NCBI GenBank assembly: GCA_036267835.1
Contig: DATAVF010000056.1
Span: 17,863-81,862 of the forward strand
Source of the DNA: Acaudatibacter sp036267835
GTDB taxonomy: Bacteria; Pseudomonadota; Alphaproteobacteria; Caulobacterales; Caulobacteraceae
Length of the DNA: 64,000 bases
Reading direction: 5' to 3'
Notes under the pieces: model-generated
What the model saw: the letters and a program-made list of their open reading frames with translations, nothing else
Database searches by the model: none
What the model was told of the DNA's origin: nothing
Program-made: the position numbers and the translations under genes
Shown here: in pieces, positions 16,062 to 24,868 of the stretch
Layout: every line of letters starts with the position of its first letter
How positions within the stretch are numbered: the first letter of the stretch is position 1

Positions 16062-16547
16062 TCAGGCGGCGGGTGGAAGCTCGAGGTAGCGGGCGCTGAC
16101 CTTGCGCAGGCCGGCAAGCACCCGGTCGGTGGCGGCCGCGTCGAGCACGCCGCCGGCGTTCATGGCCAGCAGTTGCAGCGTCTGCACGTGCACGCCGACA
16201 GCGGCCTTGTCCCAGCGCCGCGAACTGCCCAGCCGGTCGAGCAGGTCGCAGAGGCTGACCAGCGCGGCGTCGGCGCCCGGCGCGCCGCAGATCGCGCCCA
16301 TCCCCACGGCCCGCGCGGCGATGGCGTAGAGTTCCTGCAGCGGCTCCGGCGCGAACTCGGCCGGGAAGCCACTGAAGCAGGTCATGGCGTTGTCCGCCGC
16401 CATCTGCAACTCGGTCAGGCAGCGGGGCTTCAGCACTGCCAGATTGTCAGTGGCGCCCTGCACGGCGTCGGCCACCGCCATCCCGCCGGCCTCGCGCAAC
16501 TGCGAAGCCAGTTTCACCTTCGGATAGACGATGGTTACGCCACTCAT
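16062..16547 (-). CDS. Hypothetical helical protein coupled to a response regulator
   Basis: A 161-residue, mostly helical soluble protein. It begins VTIVYPKVKLASQLREAGGMAVADAVQGATDNLAVLK and continues with several helices and no membrane segment. The opening (a KL--L-E-GG-AV-DAV pattern) reminds me of the CheE-type proteins of Caulobacter chemotaxis loci, but I cannot confirm this from sequence alone. Its ATG overlaps the stop of the upstream receiver protein by ATGA, so the two are made together and probably act together in signalling. Confidence 0.6.
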   Translation of the reverse strand: MSGVTIVYPKVKLASQLREAGGMAVADAVQGATDNLAVLKPRCLTELQMAADNAMTCFSGFPAEFAPEPLQELYAIAARAVGMGAICGAPGADAALVSLCDLLDRLGSSRRWDKAAVGVHVQTLQLLAMNAGGVLDAAATDRVLAGLRKVSARYLELPPAA

Positions 16548-17149
16548 GATGCACGCTCCAGCGGACGGTCAATGAAAGGTACCGCCGCATGGTTCTCAGA
16601 ATCTAAATCCTCGGCGGCCTCCTCCTCGGCCACATCGTCGTAGCGTCGTTTCGGGTGGCCGGGCTTGCCCTCGCCCTTCTTGGTGAAGCGGCGATCGGGG
16701 CCGACGTAGTTGTCCGACAGCAGGAAGGCGCGGCCTTCCTTGGCGATCCAGATGATGCGCTCCAGCACCACGATCGGCGCGAGCGGCTTGGTGACGATGA
16801 AATGGCTGCCGCAGTCGCGGGCCTTGCCGACGTCGGAGGCGCGGGTGTGGGCGGCGGTGAGCAGCACCGGCACGTGCTTGTTCGGCTCCGGCACGCCCTT
16901 GCGCAGCCAGCGGACGAACTCATAGCCCTCGCCCGACTCGGCGATGGCGTCGACGATCATCAGGTCGATCTGGTGCTCGGCGACCACCGCCTTGGCCTCG
17001 GCCACGGTCGAGCAGCGATGGATATTGCGGGCGCCGAAGCCGGTGAGGATCTGGCCGAGGATGGCGAGGCCCACCGGCGTGGGATCGAAGAGCAGGATCA
17101 CCGTCTTCGACAGGTTGAAACGCGTGCGCGACTTGGGATCGAGGGCCAT
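16544..17149 (-). CDS. CheY-like response regulator with basic C-terminal tail
   Basis: A 201-residue receiver-domain protein. The phosphoacceptor is Asp67 (LMIVDA), with Thr98 (LLTAAH) and Lys121 (IVTKPLAP); only one acidic residue, Asp22, is clear in the first loop. After the receiver comes SDNYVGPDRRFTKKGEGK and then HPKRRYDD, an Arg-rich tail with a DRR...RR pattern seen on alphaproteobacterial receivers, and an acidic end. No DNA-binding domain follows, so it probably works by protein contact. The open frame runs further upstream, but the ATG at 17149 starts the fold. It overlaps the next gene by ATGA. Confidence 0.82.
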   Translation of the reverse strand: MALDPKSRTRFNLSKTVILLFDPTPVGLAILGQILTGFGARNIHRCSTVAEAKAVVAEHQIDLMIVDAIAESGEGYEFVRWLRKGVPEPNKHVPVLLTAAHTRASDVGKARDCGSHFIVTKPLAPIVVLERIIWIAKEGRAFLLSDNYVGPDRRFTKKGEGKPGHPKRRYDDVAEEEAAEDLDSENHAAVPFIDRPLERAS

Positions 17150-17542
17150 GGCTTCAGGCGGTCCGGTCGAGCCAAGCTGATTTTGGCAGTAGCATGACAA
17201 TTCCCGAGTCGAGCCCGAAGGGAGATGCGGCTGCGACAATGAGCCGTTGTGCGGCAAAACGGTTACCGAAGGCTTCACTGACAGATTGCCTTTATGCAGA
17301 CCTTGCATCCGGAAGGTTTGATCGCGGCGAATACCGGCCGGATGCTCGGGCGCGATGATGACCACCGTGACCTGGGTGCTGCGCGCCGCGCCGGCCGACG
17401 TGCGGCTGCTGGCGCTGGCGGTAGGCGCGAAGATCGGGGCCAGCGCGGTGGGCCTGTTCCGGCCAGTACGTGGTGGCGGTCTCGACCATGTGCCTGCGCT
17501 CGGCATGGGCCGGCAGGCGGGGCTCGGGCAAGCTCGCGAAAG
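17150..17542. other. 393-base stretch without a supported gene
   Basis: Several overlapping frames are open on both strands, but none has a recognisable domain, a ribosome-binding site or a plausible start. They look like GC-rich chance frames. The part nearest 17150-17300 is less GC-rich and probably holds the promoter of the leftward response-regulator gene. The remainder may be remnant coding sequence, but I cannot support a pseudogene. Confidence 0.4.
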
Positions 17543-18835
17543 CTACGCCGACGCTCGGATGAGGTCTTCCTCCAGGGCCCATAGCCGGTCCTGGCCCCAG
17601 TGCGCCGCCCCGCCGTTCACCCGATAGGTCGGCGCGCCCCAGAGGCCGGCCTCGAACAGCGCCTCGCGGTTGGCCTCGGCGGCGACGCGCCAGCTCTCGT
17701 CGGCGAGGGCGGCCCTGGTTTGGTCGTCAGTGAGGCCGGCGCGGCGGGCGACATCGAAGAGGCCCTCGTCCTCGGCCAGCGCGATCCCGTCGGCCCAGGC
17801 GGCGCGCAGGCCCAGCATGGCGAAGCTCTCGCCCAATCCCAGCGGTGCAGCGTGGTGCAGCACCGCCAGCGCCCGCTCCGCGCCAGCGCCCACCGGATCG
17901 ACCACCCGGCCGAAGGGCAGGTCGACCCGATCGGCCTCGCGCTTGGCGTCGAGAAAGATGTAGCGCGACTTGATGCGCGGCACCGGCAGGCCGCGCATCA
18001 CCATCGGCAGGATGTAGCGCAGCTCCAGCTTGGCGCCGAAGTGCTCGGCCAGGCGCTGGGCGCGCGGAAACGCCAGCCACGAATAGGGGCTGCGGAAGGA
18101 GAACCACATCTCGATGGTGGCGGGCGTCTTCGGCTTTGGCGCGGTCAGGCGCATGTCGCGGAACGGCGCCAGCATCGGCGCGCCCGGCGTGCTGTCGCGG
18201 CCCAGTCCGGCCAAGCGCTCCTCCAGGTGGTTCAGGCGGTCGACGCCCCAGTACCATTCGCCCTCGAAGTGCAGCATGCCGCCGAGGTAGTGGCCCAGGC
18301 GCAGCCGCTCGGCGCCGCCCTCAGCCACGGCCGCCGCCGCGGCTTCCGGCGAGGCCGCCGCGGCGGCGAGCGCCGAGAGCGCGCCCGTATCGCCGCGCCA
18401 GAGCGCGTCGCCGACGGCCACGGCCTTGTCGCCGAAGGCCGCCGTTCGGGGCGCGGCGGCGAGGATCCGCTGCGCCAGGGCGACAGCGTCGGCCGCCGGC
18501 GCCCCGGCGGTCTCGGGGAAGTCCAGCCCGTACTCAGCCGCCACGCGCGCCGCGTCGCGCCGCGCAAAGGCGGCCAGCCGGGCGCGCTCCGGCGCCGCCG
18601 CATCGTCCGGCGGCGGCACGAGCCACACCCGCAGCGTGAGGCCATAGCGCTTGGCTAAGGGGCCGAACAGTTGAGCCATCAGGTGGCTGTAGGGGTCGTC
18701 GACCTGGTGGAAGTAGTCGACCGCGGGTTTCGCGCCCGAGAGCCGTCGGCGCAGGCCGGTGGCGGCGCGTACCGCATCGCGCCGCGCCGGGCTCGCGAGG
18801 ACGCCGGTCACGAGACGGCTGACAGCTGGCTTCAC
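17543..18835 (-). CDS. Tandem DsbA-fold protein (HCCA isomerase / kappa-GST type)
   Basis: A 430-residue protein made of two thioredoxin-fold halves. The first (about 35-210) begins VDYFHQVDDPYSHLMAQL and the second (about 232-425) begins IEMWFSFRSPYSWLAFPR. Both carry the SPYS-like segment in place of a CxxC, as in 2-hydroxychromene-2-carboxylate isomerases and kappa-class glutathione transferases. The second half ends with the family's WGAPTYRVNG and HWGQDRLWALEE. It may be a glutathione-dependent isomerase or a non-catalytic duplicate pair. The first half lacks a clear cis-Pro segment and is probably degenerate. No operon partner is visible. Confidence 0.8.
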   Translation of the reverse strand: MKPAVSRLVTGVLASPARRDAVRAATGLRRRLSGAKPAVDYFHQVDDPYSHLMAQLFGPLAKRYGLTLRVWLVPPPDDAAAPERARLAAFARRDAARVAAEYGLDFPETAGAPAADAVALAQRILAAAPRTAAFGDKAVAVGDALWRGDTGALSALAAAAASPEAAAAAVAEGGAERLRLGHYLGGMLHFEGEWYWGVDRLNHLEERLAGLGRDSTPGAPMLAPFRDMRLTAPKPKTPATIEMWFSFRSPYSWLAFPRAQRLAEHFGAKLELRYILPMVMRGLPVPRIKSRYIFLDAKREADRVDLPFGRVVDPVGAGAERALAVLHHAAPLGLGESFAMLGLRAAWADGIALAEDEGLFDVARRAGLTDDQTRAALADESWRVAAEANREALFEAGLWGAPTYRVNGGAAHWGQDRLWALEEDLIRASA

Positions 18836-18990
18836 GACGGCTCCCCCTGGCTCAGACTCTGGGCAACGCTTCTATTGGCACGGTGAATGTCGGTAGATTT
18901 CACCAGGCGTCAAGCGGGTGGACGAGGCGCTTTCGAACGGCGACACTCCCTGGGTCAACCGCCTGCATCTGCTTTCTTTGGAGCCTGGCC

Positions 18991-19587
18991 GTGAGCGATG
19001 ACCAGCATCAGGTCAGGATCGAGGAAACCGACGGCCGCCGTCGCCGCTCGCAGGACAGCCGCGCCCGCATCGTCGATGCCCTGATCCGGCTCACGCGGGC
19101 CGGCGAGCTTTCCCCCAGCGCCGAAATGGTCGCGGCCCACGCCGGGGTCGGCCTGCGCACCGTCTTCCGCCACTTCAGCGACATGGAGGGCCTCTACCGC
19201 GAGATGACCGAGGTGGTGGAAAGCCACATACGCACCATCGCCCTGCGGCCGTTCAAGGGCGAAACCTGGCGCGAGCGGGTGCTGGAGATGTGCGAGCGGC
19301 GCGGCGAGGGCTTCGAGTTCATCGGGCCGTTCCGCCGCGCCTCGGACCTGCGCCGCCACGCCTCGCTGGTGCTGCAAGACGACCACGAGCGCCTGACCGG
19401 GACCCTGCGGCTGCTGCTGTTGCGCGAAATCCCGGGCGACGCCATCGACACGCCGGGGCTGGAGGCGCTCGACCTGCTGCTGAGCTACGAGGCGTGGAGC
19501 CGGTTGCGCCGTGAGCAGGCCTTGGCGCCCGAGGAGGCCCGGCGGGTGCTGGAACGGGCGATCCGCGCCATCATCGGCGCGCCCTAG
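18991..19587 (+). CDS. TetR-family transcriptional regulator
   Basis: A 198-residue repressor-type regulator. The TetR HTH is MVAAHAGVGLRTVFRHFSDMEGLYREM at residues of about 45-71, and the C-terminal helices would form the ligand pocket and dimer face. The frame is open from 18883, but the GTG at 18991 has GGAG about eight bases upstream and gives an N-terminal arm (VSDDQHQVRIEETDGRRRRSQ-type) of normal length. It lies about 100 bases upstream of an enoyl-CoA hydratase on the same strand, which it may control. Confidence 0.86.
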   Translation: MSDDQHQVRIEETDGRRRRSQDSRARIVDALIRLTRAGELSPSAEMVAAHAGVGLRTVFRHFSDMEGLYREMTEVVESHIRTIALRPFKGETWRERVLEMCERRGEGFEFIGPFRRASDLRRHASLVLQDDHERLTGTLRLLLLREIPGDAIDTPGLEALDLLLSYEAWSRLRREQALAPEEARRVLERAIRAIIGAP

Positions 19588-19619
19588 CCTTTTCGCAGCC
19601 TGCCTGGCCGTTTCGCGGG

Positions 19620-19651
19620 TTGACAGCGGCGCGCGGCGCGACGCGGATACA
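19620..19651 (+). promoter_or_regulatory. Possible promoter of the second enoyl-CoA hydratase
   Basis: A consensus-like -35 element TTGACA (19620-19625) lies upstream of the enoyl-CoA hydratase start at 19691. The -10 element is unclear: GGATAC and TACAAA lie 19 to 22 bases away, wider than ideal. It sits between the TetR stop and the next gene, where an operator would also be expected. Confidence 0.3.
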
Positions 19652-19690
19652 AACCAGACACAATACGAAGCGCGGGAGGCGCTCAGAAGC

Positions 19691-20518
19691 ATGGCGAACG
19701 CAGCAGCGGCTGTGACCCAGGACGCCGCCGAGGTGCTCTACGCGACCGGCGACCACATCGCGACCATCACCCTGAACCGCCCCGAGCGGATGAACACCAT
19801 CTCCGGCCCGATGCTGAACCAGCTGACCGAGCGGCTGCTGCAGGCCGACAAGGACCGCGACGTGCGGGTGATCGTGCTGACCGGCACGGGCCGCGCCTTC
19901 TGCGCCGGGCTCGACCTTACCGAGGTGACGCGCCCCTCCGGCTCGGGCGGCATCACCAGCGGCGCCTCGAACGCCGCCGACCTCGACCTGCGCAACACCC
20001 CGCCCACCGTGCTCTTCAACCTCGGCAAGCCGACCATCTGCGCCCTCAACGGCTCGGCGGCGGGCTACGGCATGGACACCGCCCTCGGTTGCGACATCCG
20101 CATCATGGCAAAGGGCGCCAAGATGGCTGCGGCCTTCACCAAGCGCGGCATCGTGCCGGAGAGCGGGGGCACCTGGTTCCTGCCGAGGCTGATCGGCTGG
20201 TCCAAGGCCGCCGAGCTGATCTTCACCGGCCGCACCCTGAGCGCCGACCAGTGCCTGGAGATGGGCCTCGTCTCATCCGTGGTCGCCGACGCCGACCTTG
20301 CCGGCGCGGCCCGCGCCCTGGCCCTGGAGATCGCCGCCAACGCCCCGCTGGCCGTGCAGGCCTCCAAGCGGATGATGCGCATGGGGCTGACCGAGACCTT
20401 CAACGATCACGTGCACCACGTCTTCCTGCAGTTGCTGCCTTTGATGCGCAGCCAGGACGCCGCGGAGGGCATGCGTGCGTTCATGGAAAAGCGTCCCGCC
20501 AACTTCGACGGCCGCTAA
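19691..20518 (+). CDS. Enoyl-CoA hydratase/isomerase family protein
   Basis: A crotonase-fold enzyme of 275 residues. The oxyanion-hole segments are TGRAFCAGLDL and LNGSAAGYGMDTALGCDIRI. The following KRGIVPESGGTWFLPRLIG carries an Glu-Ser-Gly-Gly pattern with the catalytic-type Glu of hydratases. It should act on an acyl-CoA in beta-oxidation or ring degradation. The ATG at 19691 follows GGGAGG (19673-19678); the frame is open earlier, but that sequence lies inside the TetR gene. A hairpin follows the stop. The nearby TetR regulator is a likely controller. Confidence 0.88.
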   Translation: MANAAAAVTQDAAEVLYATGDHIATITLNRPERMNTISGPMLNQLTERLLQADKDRDVRVIVLTGTGRAFCAGLDLTEVTRPSGSGGITSGASNAADLDLRNTPPTVLFNLGKPTICALNGSAAGYGMDTALGCDIRIMAKGAKMAAAFTKRGIVPESGGTWFLPRLIGWSKAAELIFTGRTLSADQCLEMGLVSSVVADADLAGAARALALEIAANAPLAVQASKRMMRMGLTETFNDHVHHVFLQLLPLMRSQDAAEGMRAFMEKRPANFDGR

Positions 20519-20556
20519 CAATCGTGAAAGTAGCGCTTACAATACGAATGGATGAC

Positions 20557-20575
20557 AGAGGGGCCCCGCCCCTCT
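20557..20575 (+). terminator. Hairpin after enoyl-CoA hydratase gene
   Basis: AGAGGGG and CCCCTCT form a seven-base-pair stem with a five-base loop, 38 bases after the stop at 20518. No U-run follows, so termination strength is uncertain. Confidence 0.45.
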
Positions 20576-20648
20576 AGCTTCGCAAATCGAGCGACTCACG
20601 TCCCGGCCTCAACGGGGCGACGTCGCATCTCTTAGGAGCCGGAAAACC

Positions 20649-20906
20649 ATGGCCGAAAAGAAAGCAAACGCGCTGCAGCAACCGCTGACGCCCTCGCCGG
20701 AACTTGCGGCGGTCGTGGGCGCCGGACAGGTGACGCGCGGCGACGTGGTCTCAAAAATGTGGGCCTACATCAAGCAGCACAACCTGCAGAACCCGGCGAA
20801 CAAGCGCGAGATCCTCGCCGACGCCAAGCTGAAGCCGGTGTTCGGCGGCAAGGACGCCGTCAGCATGTTCGAGATGAACAAGCACCTGGCCAAGCACCTG
20901 AAATAG
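20649..20906 (+). CDS. SWIB/MDM2-domain protein
   Basis: An 85-residue, single SWIB-domain protein. The fold is recognisable from VTRGDVVSKMWAYIKQHNLQNPANKREILADAKLKPVFG followed by VSMFEMNKHLAKHLK. SWIB domains occur in eukaryotic chromatin remodellers and, in bacteria, alone or on topoisomerases; the bacterial role is not settled but DNA or nucleoid association is expected. TTAGGAG just upstream gives a strong ribosome-binding site. A perfect 11-base-pair hairpin follows it. Confidence 0.92.
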   Translation: MAEKKANALQQPLTPSPELAAVVGAGQVTRGDVVSKMWAYIKQHNLQNPANKREILADAKLKPVFGGKDAVSMFEMNKHLAKHLK

Positions 20907-20920
20907 GCCGCTTCGCCTTC

Positions 20921-20950
20921 CCTGCGGCGCGTGCGTCAGCGCGCCGCAGG
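20921..20950 (+). terminator. Strong hairpin after SWIB gene
   Basis: CCTGCGGCGCG and CGCGCCGCAGG form a perfect 11-base-pair stem with an eight-base loop, starting 15 bases after the SWIB stop. There is only a weak T-rich stretch further downstream (GGTTTCTT). Confidence 0.55.
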
Positions 20951-21011
20951 CGATGTCGCGGTTTCTTAAGCTGATCCTGCGAGGCTGCGGGTCCGAAGCC
21001 ACGGACGTCCG

Positions 21012-23270
21012 ATGCCTCGCGCCAATCCCTCAGCGCCGCCCACCCTCTCGCTCGACGATCTGCCGATGGCGGTCGCGGCGCTGGACGCGGACCATTGCAT
21101 CACTCACGCGAACCCGGCGTTCCGCGAGCTGCTGGAGCACGCCTGCAGCGTTACCGGCATGCGCCTGAGCGACGCCTTCGAGGCGGCGGGCGTGCACGGT
21201 CTCGACTCGACAGCGGGCAAGATCTTTCACCTCGAGCGGGCGGGCGAAGCCTGCGCCTTCCAGCTCACCCTGCGGGCGCAGGAGGATGGCGCGGTCGTCT
21301 TCCTGCGCGATGTCAGCCAGGAGCGGCTGGCGGCAGTGCGCTCGCACATGGCCGAGGACGTGCGCTCGCAGCTGATGCACGACGCCGAGATCGGCTTCTG
21401 GCGCTACGATCCGGACACCGACCTCTATCATTTCCCCAGCGAACTTTCGCTCGGCCACGGCGACGGCGGCAGCGGCGCGCCGTTGCCCAGGGCGGTCCTG
21501 CAGCAGATCCAGCATCGCGACGACCAGGCCAAGGACACCGAGATCCGCGAGCGCATCACCCACGAGGGCGGCGCCGCCGAAAGCGAGATGCGGTATCTGT
21601 CGGCCGACGGCGGCTGGAAGCACCTGCGCGTGCTCTACCGCGCCGGCGTCCGCCTGCCGTCGGGCCGCTACGAGATGTTCGGCGTCAGCTACAACGTCAC
21701 CCAGCTGGCGCAGGCCCGCGACGTCGCCAACCTCGGGGCCCAGCGGCTCGACCTGGCGCTGAAGGCCTCGCACGCCGGCGTCTTCGAATACGACTACAAG
21801 AACGACCGCTATTGGGTCTCGGCCGAGTTCGCCGCCCTGATGGGGCCGGACGCGATGGCGAAGTTCGAGGCCGAGCCCTTCGCCTTCCTCAGCGACGACG
21901 ACCGCCGACGGGCGCTGGAGATGGGCCTGCGTGCTCGTGACGGCCTGCCGCCCGAGCCGATCAACGTGCGGCTGCTGCGTCCGGACGGCGCGCGCTGGGT
22001 GCGGGTCTATTTCGAGGCCGAACGCGCCGCCACCGGCAAGCCCCGGCGCGGCGTCGGCCTGATGATCGACGTCGACGAGACAGTGCGCCAGGAACTGGCG
22101 GTGCGCGACGCCCGCGAGGCCGCGGAGGCCGCCACGCGGGCCAAGTCCGACTTCCTGGCCTCGGTCAGCCACGAGATCCGCACCCCCATGAACGGCATCG
22201 TCGGCGTGCTGAACCTGTTGAAGCAGGAGCAGCTCACCGACGGCGGCCGCGCGCTGCTGGGCGAGGCGCTGGGCTGCACCGTCATGCTGTCCGGCCTGAT
22301 CAACGACGTGCTCGACTTCAGCAAGATCGAGGCGGGCAAGCTGGAGCTGAGCCCGGCCCCCACCGACTGTGTCGCGGTGACGAAGGGGGTGCTCAGCCTG
22401 CTGAAGCCCCAGGCGGACGACAAGGGTCTGGCGCTGCGCGCCGTCATCGCCCCCGAGGTCGGCTGGGCGATGGTCGACCCGGTGCGGCTGCGCCAGTGCC
22501 TGTTCAACATCATCGGCAACGCGGTGAAGTTCACCGCCGCGGGCGCGGTCGAGGTGCGGGTCGCGGCCCCAATGCCCGGCACGCTGCGCTTCGAGGTCGA
22601 GGACACCGGCATCGGCGTGCCAGAGGACGCCCGCTCGCGGCTTTTCGACCGCTTCGAGCAGGTGGATGGCGGCACGACGCGCCGCTTCGGCGGCACGGGC
22701 CTGGGCCTCGCCATCTCGCGTCAGCTGGCCCGCATGATGGGCGGCGACCTCGACTATTCCAGCCGCGAAGGCGAAGGCTCGATCTTCTGGTTCGAGATCG
22801 AGGCGCCGGCCACCGGCGCGCCCGAAGCCGGCGATGACGCGGTAATCGACGCCGCGCCACTGGCGGGACTGCGGGTGCTGGTGGTGGACGACAACCGGGT
22901 CAACCGGCTGGTCGGGGTCAAGACGCTGGAGGCGCTGGGCGCCGTCGCCGAGGCGGTGGATGGCGGCGAGGCCGCGATCGAGGCGGTGCGGACGCAGGGC
23001 TTCGACCTGGTGCTGATGGACGTCAACATGCCGGGCATGGACGGCGTCGAAGCCACGCGCCGGATCCGCCGGCTGGAGGCGCCGTGCGCCAACGTGCCGA
23101 TCGTCGCCCTGACCGCCGACGTCATGCGCCACCAGCACGACCGCTACTTCGCCGCGGGCATGAACGGGGTGGTGCCGAAGCCCTTCTCGCTGGCGGAATT
23201 GCTGGCCGAACTGACCCGGCTCTCAGCCCCTCAGGCGTCCGAGTCGCCCGCCAGCACGCGCTCGGCGTAG
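21012..23270 (+). CDS. PAS-domain hybrid sensor histidine kinase
   Basis: A 752-residue, soluble hybrid kinase. Three PAS-like sensor segments occupy about residues 1-370 with no membrane helix. The HisKA box is FLASVSHEIRTPMNGIVG (phospho-His in SHEIRTP). The ATP-binding domain shows the N box (FNIIGNAVKFT), DTGIGVP, and FGGTGLGLAIS. The C-terminal receiver has VVDDNRVN and the phosphoacceptor in LVLMDVNMPGMDG, with Lys in VPKPFS. It should sense a cytoplasmic signal and pass phosphate through its own receiver to an Hpt partner that is not in the window. Its stop overlaps the converging glycosidase-like gene by 40 bases. Confidence 0.9.
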   Translation: MPRANPSAPPTLSLDDLPMAVAALDADHCITHANPAFRELLEHACSVTGMRLSDAFEAAGVHGLDSTAGKIFHLERAGEACAFQLTLRAQEDGAVVFLRDVSQERLAAVRSHMAEDVRSQLMHDAEIGFWRYDPDTDLYHFPSELSLGHGDGGSGAPLPRAVLQQIQHRDDQAKDTEIRERITHEGGAAESEMRYLSADGGWKHLRVLYRAGVRLPSGRYEMFGVSYNVTQLAQARDVANLGAQRLDLALKASHAGVFEYDYKNDRYWVSAEFAALMGPDAMAKFEAEPFAFLSDDDRRRALEMGLRARDGLPPEPINVRLLRPDGARWVRVYFEAERAATGKPRRGVGLMIDVDETVRQELAVRDAREAAEAATRAKSDFLASVSHEIRTPMNGIVGVLNLLKQEQLTDGGRALLGEALGCTVMLSGLINDVLDFSKIEAGKLELSPAPTDCVAVTKGVLSLLKPQADDKGLALRAVIAPEVGWAMVDPVRLRQCLFNIIGNAVKFTAAGAVEVRVAAPMPGTLRFEVEDTGIGVPEDARSRLFDRFEQVDGGTTRRFGGTGLGLAISRQLARMMGGDLDYSSREGEGSIFWFEIEAPATGAPEAGDDAVIDAAPLAGLRVLVVDDNRVNRLVGVKTLEALGAVAEAVDGGEAAIEAVRTQGFDLVLMDVNMPGMDGVEATRRIRRLEAPCANVPIVALTADVMRHQHDRYFAAGMNGVVPKPFSLAELLAELTRLSAPQASESPASTRSA

Positions 23271-24865
23271 GCCAGCGCCACCTCGGCTGGCAGGCTCGAC
23301 CAGGCCTGCAGCAGCGAGCCGCGGCCGAACGGGGTCGAGTAGTGCTCCACCGCGCCGGCCCAGCCATGCTCCAGGCACGCCTCCCACCAGCGCAGCAGGG
23401 GGTAGCGCCAGCCGGGCAGGCCTCGGCGCAGGCGCTCGGCGGCGTAGACCGCATCCAGCCACGGCCAGTCGCCGCCGTTGTGGTAGCGGAATGGAAACGC
23501 CGACTTGGCGCGCAGGGCCGCGTGATCGGCGAAGGGCGGCCAGACGCAGAGCATGCCGAAATCGCCGTAGGGCTGATCGGAATTGTGCCGGCTCTCCAGC
23601 CGGGCGCGGGCCTCAGCCGGGATGGTCGCGGCATCCGCGTCGCCGACCGCGTCCCAGCGCAGCAGGGTCAGGGCGTCCAGCGCCAGGTGGGTCTCGGCCC
23701 AACCGTCGGGGCGCAGGTAGTCGATGGGCAGTCCATCGCGGAGCACAGCGCCGGCGATCGCCGCGCGGGCCGCCACGGCCTCGGCCGCGGCTTTCGCCGC
23801 GAGTTCGGGATCCAGCGCCGCGCCTAGCCGCGCCAGGGTATCGAGCACGCCGACCCAGAGGCCGAGGTCGTAGGCGACAAGGCCCTCGCGGTAGACGTTG
23901 TCGGCCCAGTCGCGATCGTTGTGTGGCTTGACCGGCAGGCCGTCCGGGCCACGCAAGCCCAGGTAGCGCTCGAACACCGCCTTCAACAGCGGCCAGTGCC
24001 GGCGCGCCAGCGCGTCATCGCCCGTCGCCGCCGCGTGCTCGCCGACGATCAGCACGAAGAACAGCGGGCTATCGAAATGGTCGCTCCACCATTCGCCTGG
24101 GCGCCAGTTCACGGCGGCCAGCGTGGCGCGGGCCAGGCGGTTGGCCTCGAACGCCTCGGCGTGGGGCCCCTGCATGATCACCGCGCTGGGCGCCTCGCCG
24201 TCGGGCTGGATGCAGCGGGCCAGGAGATCGATCTCCTCGGCGACCACGTCCGTCGCCAGGCGCAGCAGCAGCTGCATCGTCCAGTAGCCGTCGCGGTAAT
24301 AGGTGCGCGGCGGGTTGGAATAGATCAGGCCGGCGGCGAGCCCGGCGAACCGGCCCTGGTCGTCCTGGCGGATGCTCGACAGCCCGGCGTGCACGCCCTG
24401 CAGCACCATGCTGCGCAGCACCGGCTCGGCCGCGGGCAGCAGGTCGCAGCGAAGCACGTAGGCGTCGGCCTCGCGCTCGATCTGGGCCGGCTCAAGCGCC
24501 AGCGCCGCCGCCAGTTCGCCGTCCGACGCGCCGGCTACCACCAGCCAGGCGTCGCCGCGCGCCTGGATCACCACCCGCTCGTCCACCACCGGGTCCGGAC
24601 GCGGCCCCCTGACCAGCAGGGCCGGCGCCGATTGGGCCACCCAGATCCCTGTCCCGCCCTCGCCCGTCAGCCGGTTCGGCGCGACCACTAACGGCCCCGC
24701 GAGGCCGGTCAGGCGCAGCCGCCCGACCTCGCCCAGCCCCCAGAGGGCCAACGCCAGCGTGCCGTCCTCGGAGAGCTCGCCCTGCAGCCGCGGCGCCATC
24801 AGCGGCCACGCCGGCAGCGCCGTCGCGGTCAGGAGGCCGTCGGTGCGCGGCGTCAGCCGCGGCAC
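23231..24865 (-). CDS. Six-hairpin glycosidase-like protein
   Basis: A 544-residue protein whose C-terminal 350 residues resemble (alpha/alpha)6-barrel glycoside hydrolases such as glycogen-debranching or rhamnosidase-type enzymes. Aromatic and acidic barrel segments include PPRTYYRDGYWT, KPHNDRDWADNVYREG and RYHNGGDWPWLDAVYA. The N-terminal part is beta-rich. There is no signal peptide, so the substrate would be intracellular. Start is GTG, only three bases after the stop of the TIR-rhodanese gene, so translation is probably coupled; I see no separate ribosome-binding site. The exact GH family cannot be fixed by eye. Confidence 0.7.
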   Translation of the reverse strand: MPRLTPRTDGLLTATALPAWPLMAPRLQGELSEDGTLALALWGLGEVGRLRLTGLAGPLVVAPNRLTGEGGTGIWVAQSAPALLVRGPRPDPVVDERVVIQARGDAWLVVAGASDGELAAALALEPAQIEREADAYVLRCDLLPAAEPVLRSMVLQGVHAGLSSIRQDDQGRFAGLAAGLIYSNPPRTYYRDGYWTMQLLLRLATDVVAEEIDLLARCIQPDGEAPSAVIMQGPHAEAFEANRLARATLAAVNWRPGEWWSDHFDSPLFFVLIVGEHAAATGDDALARRHWPLLKAVFERYLGLRGPDGLPVKPHNDRDWADNVYREGLVAYDLGLWVGVLDTLARLGAALDPELAAKAAAEAVAARAAIAGAVLRDGLPIDYLRPDGWAETHLALDALTLLRWDAVGDADAATIPAEARARLESRHNSDQPYGDFGMLCVWPPFADHAALRAKSAFPFRYHNGGDWPWLDAVYAAERLRRGLPGWRYPLLRWWEACLEHGWAGAVEHYSTPFGRGSLLQAWSSLPAEVALAYAERVLAGDSDA

Positions 24866-24868
24866 AGG

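Noticed and set aside
17292..17627. Open frames on both strands in the gap before the tandem DsbA gene
   Set aside because: No domain, no ribosome-binding site and overlap among themselves. I could not defend any as a gene or pseudogene.
21030..23138. A 702-codon open frame antisense to the hybrid kinase
   Set aside because: Low-complexity composition and exact opposition to a clear kinase gene make it a shadow.
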